In this document: positions 1 to 9,704 of the stretch, piece after piece
Layout of the letters: each line of letters starts with the position of its first letter
How positions within the stretch are numbered: position 1 is the stretch's first letter
Source: Spirosoma sp. 48-14
GTDB taxonomy: Bacteria; Bacteroidota; Bacteroidia; Cytophagales; Spirosomataceae
Direction: 5' to 3'
NCBI RefSeq assembly: GCF_001898575.1
Contig: NZ_MKUD01000041.1
Span: 1-64,000, forward strand
Length of the DNA: 64,000 nucleotides
Made by a program: the position numbers and the translations under genes
The notes under the pieces: generated by a model
What the model was told of the DNA's origin: nothing
Database searches by the model: none
What the model saw: the letters and a program-made list of their open reading frames with translations, nothing else

Positions 1-525
1 GCTTTTGCCAGCAACATCTCCAAGATCCTTCCCAACTTCGGGACGGGGATTTACCTGAGCAACGACAAGGCGTATCTGGGCTTATCGGTCCCCCGGTTGA
101 TCAAGAATCGGTTGAGTGAGTACAACGTAGGAGATTATCGGTCGGTGCAGGCTCGTCATGCGTACCTGGCGGCCGGTTTCGTGGTGGGGATCAGTCCGGT
201 AGTGAAGATGAAGCCCTCGATGCTGGTGAAGTATGCGGAAGGAGCTCCGTTGGGTTTTGATGGGAACATCAACTTCTGGTTTGCCGATCGGATCGCGCTT
301 GGTGCTTCGATTCGTCGGAACCAGTTTTCGACCTGGTCGACCTACACGACGGATGCGGTGGTAGGGATGCTGGAGGTCCAGTTGACGGATCAGTTCCGTT
401 TCGGTTATGCGTATGATCGGACGATGAACGGGTTACAGAGTGTGGCTCCGAGTTCGCACGAGATCATGATTCGGTATGAGTTTGGATTCGGTAAGAACCG
501 TATCCTGACGCCGAGATATTTCTAA
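1..525 (+). CDS. PorP/SprF family outer-membrane protein, 3' part
   Basis: The gene enters from the left edge. The frame is open from base 1 and gives 174 residues to the TAA, so start and signal peptide are missing. Seen: alternating short amphipathic strands (GTGIYLSNDKAYLGLSVPRL, then FGYAYDRTM and EIMIRYEFGFG) that match the C-terminal half of the complete homologue at 3323-4240. PorP/SprF proteins are barrels of the outer membrane linked to type IX secretion or gliding. A PorE-like OmpA gene follows, as is usual for these pairs. The family is clear; which substrate it helps to secrete cannot be read. Confidence 0.85.
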   Translation, partial: AFASNISKILPNFGTGIYLSNDKAYLGLSVPRLIKNRLSEYNVGDYRSVQARHAYLAAGFVVGISPVVKMKPSMLVKYAEGAPLGFDGNINFWFADRIALGASIRRNQFSTWSTYTTDAVVGMLEVQLTDQFRFGYAYDRTMNGLQSVAPSSHEIMIRYEFGFGKNRILTPRYF

Positions 526-541
526 AGAGAGAGTAAGTACG

Positions 542-609
542 AAGGCGTGAATGAGTAAAGTAGCGAACTGCTGAGGCAGGTTTTTCGCTACTTTACTCAT
601 TCACGCTTT
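542..609. terminator. 26-bp inverted repeat, likely terminator
   Basis: Arms 542-567 and 584-609 pair over 26 bases with one wobble and a 16-base loop, 17 bases after the stop of the PorP/SprF gene. There is no long T-run. A long stem just past a stop recurs throughout this window. Confidence 0.65.
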
Positions 610-783
610 GGTGTTTAGGGTAGGTAGTAAGGGTACAGGAGGTTTTTCGATCTTTCGCTCATTCGACCTTTCTCGTATTCATTTTCGGCGTAGATTTTGC
701 TTAGGAAAGGGTATATTCTTCTGGATTCCGGCAGAGTGTACCCTTTCTTTTTTGCTACTGAAGTTTTCCAACTTTTATAGTGT

Positions 784-3162
784 ATGAAGCATATTTTCTC
801 TATTATCGTACTTGCCTGGGTCATGGTAAGACCGGCTCTGGCTCAGTCGTTAGTAAAACAGGCCGACCGCCAGTTTGATCAGTTAGCCTACACCAAAGCC
901 ATTGAACTGTATGAACAGGCGCTGAAGAGTCCATCTACACTTCCAGAAACGGATCGATTGGCGGCCCGGGCTAAATTAGGGTATAGCTATCAGCAAACGC
1001 GTGATATGCCCAATGCCGAGCGCGTGTATCGCGAACTCATCAGTCAGGGAGCATTGCCAACGGATTATACCAAGTGCTATTTATACTACGCTCAGACACT
1101 GGCTAGTAACGGTAAATACCGCGAAGCTCAGGAGGCATATGATAAATACGGGGCTACCCAGACAAGCGACAAACGTGGGCAGGGGTTTTCGAAATTATAT
1201 CAGGATGTAAGTGCTTTAACGCGCAATGCCGGGAGTTATAAGGTCGAATTCCTGAGCATGAATACCCGCCAGGCCGAATTCAGCCCCATGATGTATAAAG
1301 ATGGGTTGGTTTTTGTGTCGACGGGCAACGGAAGTAGTGGTGTTAAACGTGTGTTCAAGTGGAACAACACGCCCTTTCTGGACTTATATTATCTGCCCGA
1401 TCTGAAAACGATTCGTGGCTCAAAAGCAGCTAGCTTAGGCGGTGGTACATCGGCAAGCAAACGTATTCGTACCCAATTGATTCGGCCATTAGGTAGTGAT
1501 GATTTTACGGCCCCGACTGCCAATGATTCCCGAACGGTTGGGTTCTATGGTGGTACTAATATCAGTCAGGGTTATGAAGATCAGCCTATTAGCGAGTCAG
1601 ACCAGTTTAGCCGGACCTTGAATACCAAGTACCACGAAGGGCCTGCAACCTTTACTAAAGATGGCTCGCGGGTGATCTTTACCCGAAATAACTACAACGG
1701 TGGTAAATACCGGAAAAGTAGCGACGGGATTAATAAACTAAAGCTATATACAGCTACACAAACGAGTGGGATCTGGAGCAAAGCGGAAGAGTTGCCTTTC
1801 AACAATGACGAATACTCGACCGGGCATCCATCACTATCGAAAGACGATCAACTTCTTTATTTCGCATCTGACCGGCCCGGCGGATTTGGAGGCACCGATA
1901 TTTATGTATCAAAATGGACAAACGGAAAATGGGGCGAACCCGTCAACCTGGGCAAGGAAGTGAATACGAAAGGGAATGAACTGTTTCCTTTTGTCGATGA
2001 AAAAGGAAATATCTACTTCTCTTCCGATGGACGACCTGGCCTGGGTGATCTGGATATGTTCTACGCTCAGCTTTCGCCCGATGGGCAGCAGGCTTTGCTA
2101 TCGCGGAACCTGGGTGAGCCGTTAAACTCATCGAAAGATGATTTTGGGATTGTAACCGATGGTGACCGGATGAGTGGTTATTTCAGCAGTAACCGCAAAA
2201 ACGGAGGAGCTGATGACGACCTGTATCGGTTTACCCGCGAAGGCTCGCTGTACCCCTGCCGCGAACTCACCGTCAGTATTGTTGATGCAGAAACCAAGCA
2301 GCCGCTGGCCAATACGTCGGTTGCATTGGATAATCCAGCCAGCAATGGCCAAAAACAGCTTAAAACGGATGCCGAAGGTTTGTTGCGGGTCTGCCTGAAT
2401 GTCGATAGCGACTTTAAATTCCTGGCTAGTCGGGAAGGGTATCTGGATAATCAAATCGGTTTTTCAACGAAAGATATGTCCGACGACCAGCCTTCGCGGA
2501 TTGAAATTCCGCTCTCAAAACCGAAGGTGGAAGAAAAACCAACGCTGGGTATGACAACGCTGCGTGGGCGTATTACGACCCAAACCGATAAACAACCTAT
2601 CGAGGGAGTAAAAGTCGTACTGGTAAATGAGTGCGACGGGACCTCTCAGGAAACCACTACTGGCCCCGATGGCAGCTATGAATTTGCGGTCAAACCCGGC
2701 TGTGATTATGCCATCGAAGCCATGAAAGACAACATGGGTACAACGGGTAGCCGGATCACCAAAGAGGGCGTTGGATCGACCGATATCGCTATGTTCAAGA
2801 AAGGCGACATTATTAAGATTGACAACATCTATTACGACCTGAATAAATCGAAGATCCGGCCCGATGCCGCTGTTGAATTGGATAAAGTAGTCGCTTTGAT
2901 GAAAAAATATCCAACCATGAATATCGAAATGCGCTCGCATACGGATAGCCGCGCATCGGCCAAATACAACGCTACGTTATCGAGTAGCCGGGCGAAAGCA
3001 GCTGTTTCATACATCAAGTCGAAAGGAATTGCCGCTAAGCGAATGATCGCTAAAGGATATGGCGAAAGTCAGCTATTGAATAAATGCAAAGACGGTGTCA
3101 ACTGCCCTGAAGAAGATCATCAGCAAAACCGCCGGACAGAGATCAAGATTCTGAAGTTTTAG
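784..3162 (+). CDS. PorE-like OmpA-family protein (TPR, PD40 propeller, Cna-B-like, OmpA domain)
   Basis: A 792-residue exported protein. A Sec signal (residues 1-20, ending ALAQS) has no lipobox cysteine. Then come TPR-like helices (about 22-120), WD40/PD40 propeller repeats (about 150-490, e.g. LLYFASDRPGGFGGTDIY), two carboxypeptidase-regulatory-like folds (about 500-590 and 605-670) and a C-terminal OmpA peptidoglycan-binding domain (about 676-792) with SHTDSR and NRRTEI. This order is that of PorE, which anchors the type IX machinery to peptidoglycan; in PorE a lipid anchor is known but is not seen here. It lies between two PorP/SprF genes, so the three probably form one envelope complex. 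It may be a paralogue rather than the core PorE. Confidence 0.85.
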   Translation: MKHIFSIIVLAWVMVRPALAQSLVKQADRQFDQLAYTKAIELYEQALKSPSTLPETDRLAARAKLGYSYQQTRDMPNAERVYRELISQGALPTDYTKCYLYYAQTLASNGKYREAQEAYDKYGATQTSDKRGQGFSKLYQDVSALTRNAGSYKVEFLSMNTRQAEFSPMMYKDGLVFVSTGNGSSGVKRVFKWNNTPFLDLYYLPDLKTIRGSKAASLGGGTSASKRIRTQLIRPLGSDDFTAPTANDSRTVGFYGGTNISQGYEDQPISESDQFSRTLNTKYHEGPATFTKDGSRVIFTRNNYNGGKYRKSSDGINKLKLYTATQTSGIWSKAEELPFNNDEYSTGHPSLSKDDQLLYFASDRPGGFGGTDIYVSKWTNGKWGEPVNLGKEVNTKGNELFPFVDEKGNIYFSSDGRPGLGDLDMFYAQLSPDGQQALLSRNLGEPLNSSKDDFGIVTDGDRMSGYFSSNRKNGGADDDLYRFTREGSLYPCRELTVSIVDAETKQPLANTSVALDNPASNGQKQLKTDAEGLLRVCLNVDSDFKFLASREGYLDNQIGFSTKDMSDDQPSRIEIPLSKPKVEEKPTLGMTTLRGRITTQTDKQPIEGVKVVLVNECDGTSQETTTGPDGSYEFAVKPGCDYAIEAMKDNMGTTGSRITKEGVGSTDIAMFKKGDIIKIDNIYYDLNKSKIRPDAAVELDKVVALMKKYPTMNIEMRSHTDSRASAKYNATLSSSRAKAAVSYIKSKGIAAKRMIAKGYGESQLLNKCKDGVNCPEEDHQQNRRTEIKILKF

Positions 3163-3178
3163 TATGATCCCTAAATGG

Positions 3179-3247
3179 CACGGAGCCGACAAGGCGCTTC
3201 ACAGAGAAGCAGTACGCTCTTTTGTGAAGCGCCTTGTCGGCTCCGTG
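3179..3247. terminator. Perfect 25-bp stem, likely terminator
   Basis: Arms 3179-3203 and 3223-3247 are perfect inverted repeats with a 19-base loop, 17 bases after the PorE-like stop, followed by a short T stretch. Confidence 0.7.
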
Positions 3248-3322
3248 TTTTGCTATGTACTAATTTTAAGTAGGTTTTTCAGGCAAAACCTTGCAATTTG
3301 AGCCACTTTTTTCAGCAGCTCT

Positions 3323-4240
3323 ATGCGTGTTTTTACGTCGGTTTTAGCCTCATTTTTGTTAGGAGGCATTACCTTGTTGATTACCAGTCAGCATGCGTTC
3401 GGTCAAAAGGAAGTGTTGTATTCACAATACCTCCTGAACCCGCTCAGTATTAATCCAGCCTATGCGGGAAGTCGCGAATCGTTTCACCTGACAGCCTTTC
3501 TTCGGCGGAAATGGATCAGTGTTCGGTATGCGCCAGTCACGCAAAGTGTTTCGGCCGATGGAGCTATTGCCCATGGTCGTATCGGGCTCGGTTTTCAGGC
3601 CTTAAATGATCGTATGGGGTTGTTTACAGCCACCGGTGTTTACGGAAGTGTAGCGTATCGGTTTAATCTCCCTGCGCTGGCAAAACTCTCCATAGGCGTT
3701 CAGGGGGGAGTTAGTGTAGTGCCGCTCTACGATGTTACCAGCGCAACGAGCATTAACCGCGCCGTAAGTAGCCTGGGTGTTGGTATCTATTATCGCTCTG
3801 ACCGCTTTTTTGCAGGTATATCAGCGCCTGAGTTAAGCGGACAAATCAAGGATATTACGGGTAGGTATTCATTCAAAGGTGTTCAGCCGATCATGCTGCA
3901 GGTAGGGGTACCCTTTGAGGTGGGTGAGAATACCGTTCTGATTCCATCGGTTCTGCTGTCGAAAATAGCGGATCGGCCCATGGGATTCGATATCAACATG
4001 CGAGCCTGGTTTCAGGAGCAGTTTGGCTTTGGTCTATCGTACCGGCAAAACAGTCCGGGCTATATCTCGACCAATTATGTACAGGCGATTGCCGAATATC
4101 AGTTGAGTAAATCCATTCGGATAGGGTACATCTTTAATTCACAAACTCCCGAAAGCCCTAACGCTATGCAGTACGATCAGAAGAGTGTTCATGAGATTAT
4201 GCTCCGATTTGCCCCCAACGTACTTTCCACTACCTATTGA
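3323..4240 (+). CDS. PorP/SprF family type IX secretion membrane protein
   Basis: A complete 305-residue member. The signal peptide ends near HAFGQ, followed by the family hallmark LYSQYLLNPLSINPAYAGS (about residues 32-50), then a beta-barrel-like body ending in EIMLRFAP. Family proteins are about 300 residues and sit in the outer membrane, where PorP partners PorE in type IX secretion and SprF helps to secrete SprB. It follows the PorE-like gene after a strong terminator, so it probably has its own promoter. It is a paralogue of the truncated gene at the left edge. Confidence 0.9.
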   Translation: MRVFTSVLASFLLGGITLLITSQHAFGQKEVLYSQYLLNPLSINPAYAGSRESFHLTAFLRRKWISVRYAPVTQSVSADGAIAHGRIGLGFQALNDRMGLFTATGVYGSVAYRFNLPALAKLSIGVQGGVSVVPLYDVTSATSINRAVSSLGVGIYYRSDRFFAGISAPELSGQIKDITGRYSFKGVQPIMLQVGVPFEVGENTVLIPSVLLSKIADRPMGFDINMRAWFQEQFGFGLSYRQNSPGYISTNYVQAIAEYQLSKSIRIGYIFNSQTPESPNAMQYDQKSVHEIMLRFAPNVLSTTY

Positions 4241-4309
4241 TTAAAAGACCGGGGTAGTCTATCAAAAAAATAGTACATTGGTACTTTAGAAACGTAACAT
4301 AACGACCGA

Positions 4310-5422
4310 TTGGAAGCCAACGAAGCGATTTTCAGGAACGATATGTTGCGCTATTTGTCGGCCAGCAGTCGTATGCCTAATCAATCCAGTATTCAGAATT
4401 TATATATTCCCAGCGATCTCGACCGAGAGTTTCCGTTGGCTCCTCATTTTGTTCAGGCATTTGGTAGCTATCCCAATTACCTTCATTTCAATGATGATTT
4501 TAAGCCCTCGGCCCAACAGTTATTCGATAGCCGGGGATTTGTATTAATCAATCACTCAACCCGCGTTACCGATAAAGGATGGCATGTTATCGAACGAATT
4601 TATCAGCATGATGAGGGATTGGTGCTGAAGGCGGAGTTTGTCGGTGATCGGTTTATTCGATTATACGGATATTTTCGCGACGAAACATCTGCTAAAAGCT
4701 TACTGGATGGCTTTCAGGAACACCGATACGTTCATGAAGATAACCAGACGCATATTTACCTCATCCAAAGCGGCCTGGGTGGTTTACATACCGAGCGGGT
4801 CGAAATTCTGCCGCCCGAAATCGACCTGGAGCTTCATTATAACGACGATTTTCCGGCGGTTCATGAGCGACTGGTAGCGTTACTGGCGCAGCCCAAGAGT
4901 AAAGGGCTGATTTTATTGCATGGCGAGCCTGGAACGGGCAAAACAACCTATATCAAATACCTGAGTTCGCTGGTCAAAAAGGATATGCTCATCTTGCCTC
5001 CTTACATGACCAACTACCTGACTTCCCCCGAAATTATTCCGTTTTTACTGGATAATAAAGATTCGGTATTGATCATTGAGGATGCCGAACGGATTCTGCA
5101 ATCGCGCGAGGCCGGTGGCGATACCAATAGTGTATCTAACATCCTGAATCTGACCGACGGACTACTTGCCGACTGCATGCATATTCAGGTCATTGCAACG
5201 TTTAATGCCAGCAAGCATCTTCTGGATAAAGCTCTCCTTCGAAAAGGCCGCCTGATGGTCGATTATGCGTTCGGAAAACTGGCTCCTACCAAAGCCAACC
5301 GACTGCTTGAGCACCTGAGCATGGATTACCGTACTAGTCAACCCATGACTCTGGCGGATATTTTCAATCTCGATGAGCAGACCGTTTCGGGTGAGCGACA
5401 GGAGGTCAGAATGGGTTTTTGA
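4310..5422 (+). CDS. AAA family ATPase
   Basis: A protein of up to 370 residues. The N-terminal 190 residues match nothing I recognise. The C-terminal half is an AAA domain: Walker A GEPGTGKT at 205-212, Walker B LIIEDAE around 254-260, sensor-1-like ATFNAS around 296-301 and a basic RKGR where arginine-finger or sensor residues usually lie. The listed start is TTG at 4310; an ATG at 4343 (residue 12) is an equally plausible start. It is likely cytoplasmic, acting as a remodelling ATPase on an unknown substrate. It stands alone, with a 22-bp stem after it. Confidence 0.8.
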   Translation: MEANEAIFRNDMLRYLSASSRMPNQSSIQNLYIPSDLDREFPLAPHFVQAFGSYPNYLHFNDDFKPSAQQLFDSRGFVLINHSTRVTDKGWHVIERIYQHDEGLVLKAEFVGDRFIRLYGYFRDETSAKSLLDGFQEHRYVHEDNQTHIYLIQSGLGGLHTERVEILPPEIDLELHYNDDFPAVHERLVALLAQPKSKGLILLHGEPGTGKTTYIKYLSSLVKKDMLILPPYMTNYLTSPEIIPFLLDNKDSVLIIEDAERILQSREAGGDTNSVSNILNLTDGLLADCMHIQVIATFNASKHLLDKALLRKGRLMVDYAFGKLAPTKANRLLEHLSMDYRTSQPMTLADIFNLDEQTVSGERQEVRMGF

Positions 5423-5466
5423 TTAATCGTTACTTAGGAAATTTTATTTAACGAGCTTTGCTCAAT

Positions 5467-5518
5467 AGCCTTCCCGATTAACTGGATGAATAGAGCCATC
5501 CAGTTAATCGGGAAGGCT
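5467..5518. terminator. 22-bp perfect stem
   Basis: Arms 5467-5488 and 5497-5518 are perfectly complementary around an 8-base loop, 44 bases after the AAA ATPase stop. Likely a terminator. Confidence 0.65.
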
Positions 5519-5614
5519 TATTATTTGTATACCAAATAATAAAAAATTTTTACTATTTGTACTTGCATTTTATTATTAACCAATATTCATGCTTGTTTAA
5601 TCTTCGACTTTTCA

Positions 5615-6514
5615 ATGACAAAATTTATCCATGTATTAAGCTATCTGTGTGTAGTTCCAGCATTACTATTTGCTCAAGCCGATCCCAGACAGGCTGTTGT
5701 TGATTCAATTAACCGCACCTTCTCCTATCAGACGGGAACCATTTTGCTGAACAAGGGAATGGCGAAATTGACTGTACCCAAAGGATTTAAATTCCTGGAT
5801 GCAACACAAAGCCGACGAGTATTAGTTGACATTTGGGGAAACCCGGCAGATGTAGCCACATCGACCCAGGGTATGTTATTTCCGCTGGATGGCGGTCCAA
5901 TAGCGGATAAGTCATGGGCATTTAATGTAACGTATGACGAAATGGGTTATGTTAAAGATGAGGATGCTGATGATATTGATTATGCCGATCTGCTTGAGGA
6001 AATGAAAGAGGGGACCGAAGAGGCCAGTAAAGAAAGAATAAAGAATGGCTATGAATCAATTGCACTGGTCGGCTGGGCATCGGCTCCGTATTATGATAAA
6101 GCGCATAAAGTGTTACACTGGGCTAAGGAAATAAAGTTTGGTGATACCTCTACTATTAACACGTTGAATTATGACGTACGTATTTTGGGGCGAAAAGGGG
6201 TGATGAGTCTGAATGCTATTGCCAGTATGGATGAACTCCCCTTAGTTAAACAGCAAATACCGGGGGTGATTGGTAGCGTTACGTTTGAACCTGGAAATAA
6301 ATACACAGATTTTGATCCAAAAATGGATGTAGTGGCCGCAGTGGGTATTGGTGGATTAGTAGCTGGTAAAGTACTGGCTAAAGCAGGTTTCTTCGCATTA
6401 CTCTTAAAATTCTGGAAGCTGATAGTGGTAACGGTCGCTGGTGGCTTCTCGGCCCTGCGTCGATTCTTATTCTCCAGAAAGGTAACTGAGGAGCCTTCTA
6501 GTGAAGCTTCATAA
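5615..6514 (+). CDS. DUF2167 family membrane protein
   Basis: A 299-residue protein with a signal peptide (cleavage near LLFAQA), the DUF2167 core (AKLTVPKGFKFLDATQ; a WGNP motif; ALVGWASAPYYD) and a C-terminal hydrophobic segment (about 245-280) followed by a basic tail. Members are exported, membrane-anchored proteins of unknown function, often near envelope stress or cell-wall genes. The core lies outside the cytoplasmic membrane with the anchor at the C-terminus. Its stop codon is part of the hairpin at 6510-6553. It is single-gene and converges with the biotin carboxylase gene. Confidence 0.85.
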   Translation: MTKFIHVLSYLCVVPALLFAQADPRQAVVDSINRTFSYQTGTILLNKGMAKLTVPKGFKFLDATQSRRVLVDIWGNPADVATSTQGMLFPLDGGPIADKSWAFNVTYDEMGYVKDEDADDIDYADLLEEMKEGTEEASKERIKNGYESIALVGWASAPYYDKAHKVLHWAKEIKFGDTSTINTLNYDVRILGRKGVMSLNAIASMDELPLVKQQIPGVIGSVTFEPGNKYTDFDPKMDVVAAVGIGGLVAGKVLAKAGFFALLLKFWKLIVVTVAGGFSALRRFLFSRKVTEEPSSEAS

Positions 6515-6553
6515 ATGAAACAGGAGCCAAGTACGGCTCCTGTTTCATTTATG
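6510..6553. terminator. Bidirectional terminator hairpin
   Basis: Arms 6510-6528 and 6535-6553 form a perfect 19-bp stem with a 6-base loop between convergent genes. A-rich and T-rich ends serve both directions. The stem includes the stop codon of the DUF2167 gene. Confidence 0.8.
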
Positions 6554-6563
6554 GCTGGTTGCT

Positions 6564-8054
6564 TTAAAGTCGATTGGCTTTCCACTTACTTTGCCGGGCG
6601 GCCGTAACAGTAGCCCCATTCGGTTTGGGCTTGGCTGTTTCCAGAAGCCAGGCGCTTAGCACGGCCGCTAATTCGCGCTCGTGCGTGTCGGGTGTGGGAG
6701 TAAGTTTATCAGGGGTGAAATAGCGACTTACAAATCCTGTATCGAACTGACCGGAGCGAAAGGCATCGTGTTCCATGACGAAACGGCAGAACGGTAAGGT
6801 CGTTTGTACCCCCGAAATTTCGTATTCATCAATGGCCCGGATCATTTTCTGGATGGCTTCCTCGCGTGAGTCACCATACGTAATCAGTTTGGCAATCATC
6901 GGGTCGTAATAGATCGGGATAGCCATGCCCTGTTCGAAACCATCGTCAACGCGCACGCCATTGCCCTGTGGACGCACATACGTGTCGAGCGTACCAACAT
7001 CGGGCAGGAAATTATTGGCAGGGTCTTCGGCATAGACGCGCACTTCGACAGCGTGACCTTTGATCTGTAAATCTTCCTGTTTGATGGTCAATGGTTTCCC
7101 TTCGGCAATATAAATCATCTGCTTCACTAGATCCACGCCCGTGATTTGTTCCGTAACCGGGTGTTCAACCTGAAGACGGGTATTCATTTCGAGGAAGTAA
7201 AAGTCGAGTTTGTCGTTGACGATGAACTCAACGGTACCCGCTCCATAGTAGCCGCAGGCTCGGGCTACATCGACAGCCGCACGACCCATAGCTTCCCGGA
7301 TTTCGGGTGTCAGAATAGCCGATGGCGCTTCTTCCACCACTTTCTGGTGGCGACGCTGCACCGAACATTCGCGTTCGAACAGGTGAATAATGTTGCCATG
7401 TTGGTCGCCAAGTACCTGAATCTCGACGTGCCGGGGCGAGGTAACGTACTTTTCAATAAACACCGACCCGTCGCCAAAAGCCGACTGTGCTTCACTGACC
7501 GCGCGATCCATCTGCTCATCGAAATCGGCTTCCTGCTCCACCACCCGCATGCCTTTTCCACCACCACCCGCACTGGCCTTAATCAAGATCGGATAGCCAA
7601 TTTTGGCTGAAATAGCTTTGGCTTCAGTGCGATCCGTAATCGCCGATGGTGTACCCGGTACCATAGGAATGTTGTAACCGGCTACGGCAGCTTTGGCCGC
7701 CAGTTTACTCCCCATAACGTCAATACTTTCGGGCGATGGTCCAATAAAAATGAGGCCGGCCTCGCGTACCTGCCGGGCGAAATTGGCATTCTCAGACAGG
7801 AAGCCGTATCCAGGATGGATGGCATCAACCTGAAGATTTCGGCACACGTCAATGATCACATCAGCGCGGAGATATGATTCGGCGGAAGGGGGCGGACCAA
7901 CGCAAACGGCTTCGTCGGCATAGCGAACATGCAGGGCGTTGCGATCGGCTTCTGAGTAGATAGCAACGGTTTGAATACCCATTTCGCGGGCAGTACGCAT
8001 AATCCGCAGGGCAATTTCACCCCGATTGGCAACAAGAATTTTTTTTATGGTCAT
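6564..8054 (-). CDS. accC: Biotin carboxylase (acetyl-/acyl-CoA carboxylase subunit)
   Basis: An ATP-grasp biotin carboxylase that carboxylates biotin on its carrier protein using bicarbonate and ATP. Seen: N-terminal KILVANRGEIALRI, the glycine-rich loop SAGGGGKGMR, ECSVQRRHQKVVEE, and the catalytic FLEMNTRLQVEHPVTE. I start at ATG 8054 because the family begins with this motif; ATGs at 8078 and 8072 would add six to eight unconserved residues. A tail of about 50 residues after the usual 445-residue core (HERELAAVLSAW) suggests a stand-alone acyl-CoA carboxylase subunit. No biotin carrier or carboxyltransferase gene is adjacent, so its partners must be elsewhere. Confidence 0.92.
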   Translation of the reverse strand: MTIKKILVANRGEIALRIMRTAREMGIQTVAIYSEADRNALHVRYADEAVCVGPPPSAESYLRADVIIDVCRNLQVDAIHPGYGFLSENANFARQVREAGLIFIGPSPESIDVMGSKLAAKAAVAGYNIPMVPGTPSAITDRTEAKAISAKIGYPILIKASAGGGGKGMRVVEQEADFDEQMDRAVSEAQSAFGDGSVFIEKYVTSPRHVEIQVLGDQHGNIIHLFERECSVQRRHQKVVEEAPSAILTPEIREAMGRAAVDVARACGYYGAGTVEFIVNDKLDFYFLEMNTRLQVEHPVTEQITGVDLVKQMIYIAEGKPLTIKQEDLQIKGHAVEVRVYAEDPANNFLPDVGTLDTYVRPQGNGVRVDDGFEQGMAIPIYYDPMIAKLITYGDSREEAIQKMIRAIDEYEISGVQTTLPFCRFVMEHDAFRSGQFDTGFVSRYFTPDKLTPTPDTHERELAAVLSAWLLETAKPKPNGATVTAARQSKWKANRL

Positions 8055-8256
8055 TGGGCTTTGGGCATTCATTGTCATGGGGTGTCATTCATTGACCGGC
8101 CTTATTCATGACCATACAGGACGCAGAATGACTACTTCGTGGCAATAATACGGAATTGAATTTTATGACTTCCGTTTGCGCTACCAAAAGATAACCGTAT
8201 TTTTGCACTTACCGTATAAAAAAACGAGGCTGTAGCCTGATAAACACCAATAAAAA

Positions 8257-9561
8257 GTGGATTTATTTGAGAAACTGCGTAACAACTTAGGGCCCATCGG
8301 TTCACCGGCAAGGGATTTTAATGGCCACCACTATTTCGCATTCCCTAAACTGGAAGGAGAGCTTGGGCCTCACATGCGTTTCCGGGGCAAGGAGGTGTTG
8401 AACTGGAGCCTTAACAATTACCTGGGTTTAGCCAATCATCCTGAGATTCGGAAAGCCGATGCTGACGCGTCGAAGCAGTGGGGGCTGGCTTACCCAATGG
8501 GTGCTCGTATGATGTCGGGAAATAGCGACCTTCATGAGCAATTTGAGCAGGAACTGGCTCAGTTTGTCGGTAAAGAAGACGCATTTCTGCTGAACTATGG
8601 CTACCAGGGCGTTATGTCGGCTATCGAAGCAATCGTTGATCACCGCGATGTTATCGTATATGATGCCGAATGCCACGCCTGTCTGATCGATGGGATTCGT
8701 TTGCACAAGGCCAAGATGGGTGAATACTATAAATTCAACCACAATGACATCGACAGCCTGGACAAAAACCTGCAACGGGCAACCAAAAAAGCCGCCGAAA
8801 AAGGAGGAGGAATCCTGGTTATCACGGAAGGCGTATTTGGGATGTCGGGTAAGGTAGGTAGCCTGGATAAAATCGTTGCGCTGAAAGAAAAGTATGAATT
8901 TAAACTGCTGGTCGACGATGCGCATGGATTCGGTACGATGGGCAAAACAGGTGCTGGTGTTGGCGAAATGCTGGATTGCCAGGATGGCATCGATTTGTAC
9001 TTTTCGACGTTTGCCAAGTCGATGGCCGCCATCGGCGCCTTTATCGCAGCTGACCACGACATCATCATGTACCTGAAGTACAATATGCGTTCGCAAACCT
9101 ACGCAAAGGCACTTCCAATGCCGTATGTAGTAGGTGGAATGAAGCGTCTGGAGATGATCCGCAACTCGTCGGAATTCCGCGATAAGCTGTGGGAAAACGT
9201 TCGGGCACTGCAAAGTGGTTTGCGCGAACGGGGCTTCGATATTGGTGATACCCAATCGCCGGTAACTCCTGTGTTCCTGCATAACCTGGAGGGGGGCGTA
9301 CCAGAAGTAGCTGCTCTGACGAAAGATTTACGCGAGAATATGGGCGTGTTCTGTTCGATTGTTGTGTACCCGGTTGTGCCGAAAGGAACCATTATGCTGC
9401 GTATCATTCCAACGGCCTCGCATTCGCTCGACGATGTAGCGTATACATTAAATGCGTTTTCTGTAGTAGGCGAACGGCTTGAAAAAGGTTACTATAAGAA
9501 ATTTGCTGCCGAAATAGCCCAGAAAACGCTGCAAGTATCAGCCGAAGCGGCTACAGAATAG
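8257..9561 (+). CDS. Alpha-oxoamine synthase, serine palmitoyltransferase-like
   Basis: A 434-residue PLP enzyme of fold type I. Seen: MGARMMSGNSDLHEQFE, the ring-stacking His140 (ECHACL), the PLP aspartate in VDDAHGFG (about 219-226) and the Schiff-base lysine Lys254 in STFAKSMAAIGAF. The family condenses an amino acid with an acyl thioester; in Bacteroidota this enzyme starts sphingolipid synthesis from serine, or sulfonolipid (capnine-type) synthesis from cysteate. The sequence alone does not tell me which. The start is GTG at 8257. A histone-H1-like gene follows. AONS or KBL activity is possible but less likely given the Bacteroidota context. Confidence 0.85.
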   Translation: MDLFEKLRNNLGPIGSPARDFNGHHYFAFPKLEGELGPHMRFRGKEVLNWSLNNYLGLANHPEIRKADADASKQWGLAYPMGARMMSGNSDLHEQFEQELAQFVGKEDAFLLNYGYQGVMSAIEAIVDHRDVIVYDAECHACLIDGIRLHKAKMGEYYKFNHNDIDSLDKNLQRATKKAAEKGGGILVITEGVFGMSGKVGSLDKIVALKEKYEFKLLVDDAHGFGTMGKTGAGVGEMLDCQDGIDLYFSTFAKSMAAIGAFIAADHDIIMYLKYNMRSQTYAKALPMPYVVGGMKRLEMIRNSSEFRDKLWENVRALQSGLRERGFDIGDTQSPVTPVFLHNLEGGVPEVAALTKDLRENMGVFCSIVVYPVVPKGTIMLRIIPTASHSLDDVAYTLNAFSVVGERLEKGYYKKFAAEIAQKTLQVSAEAATE

Positions 9562-9704
9562 GGTTTTGTCCTGAAAATAGGATTTTTTTGGCATTTTTTT
9601 GGCTCAGCTATTGCGCTGTATGATAGAATGCTTAAATTTCCAACCAAAACCGCGTTTTTAGCGGAATTTGGGCATTTTTCACACTTAAACCCATACGTAT
9701 CGCT

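Noticed and set aside
615..824. Small minus-strand ORF in the gap after the first gene
   Set aside because: It overlaps the start of the PorE-like gene and looks like translated leader DNA.
8428..9282. 284-residue ORF antisense to the oxoamine synthase
   Set aside because: A long shadow of a strongly coding gene; the sense frame has a complete family signature.
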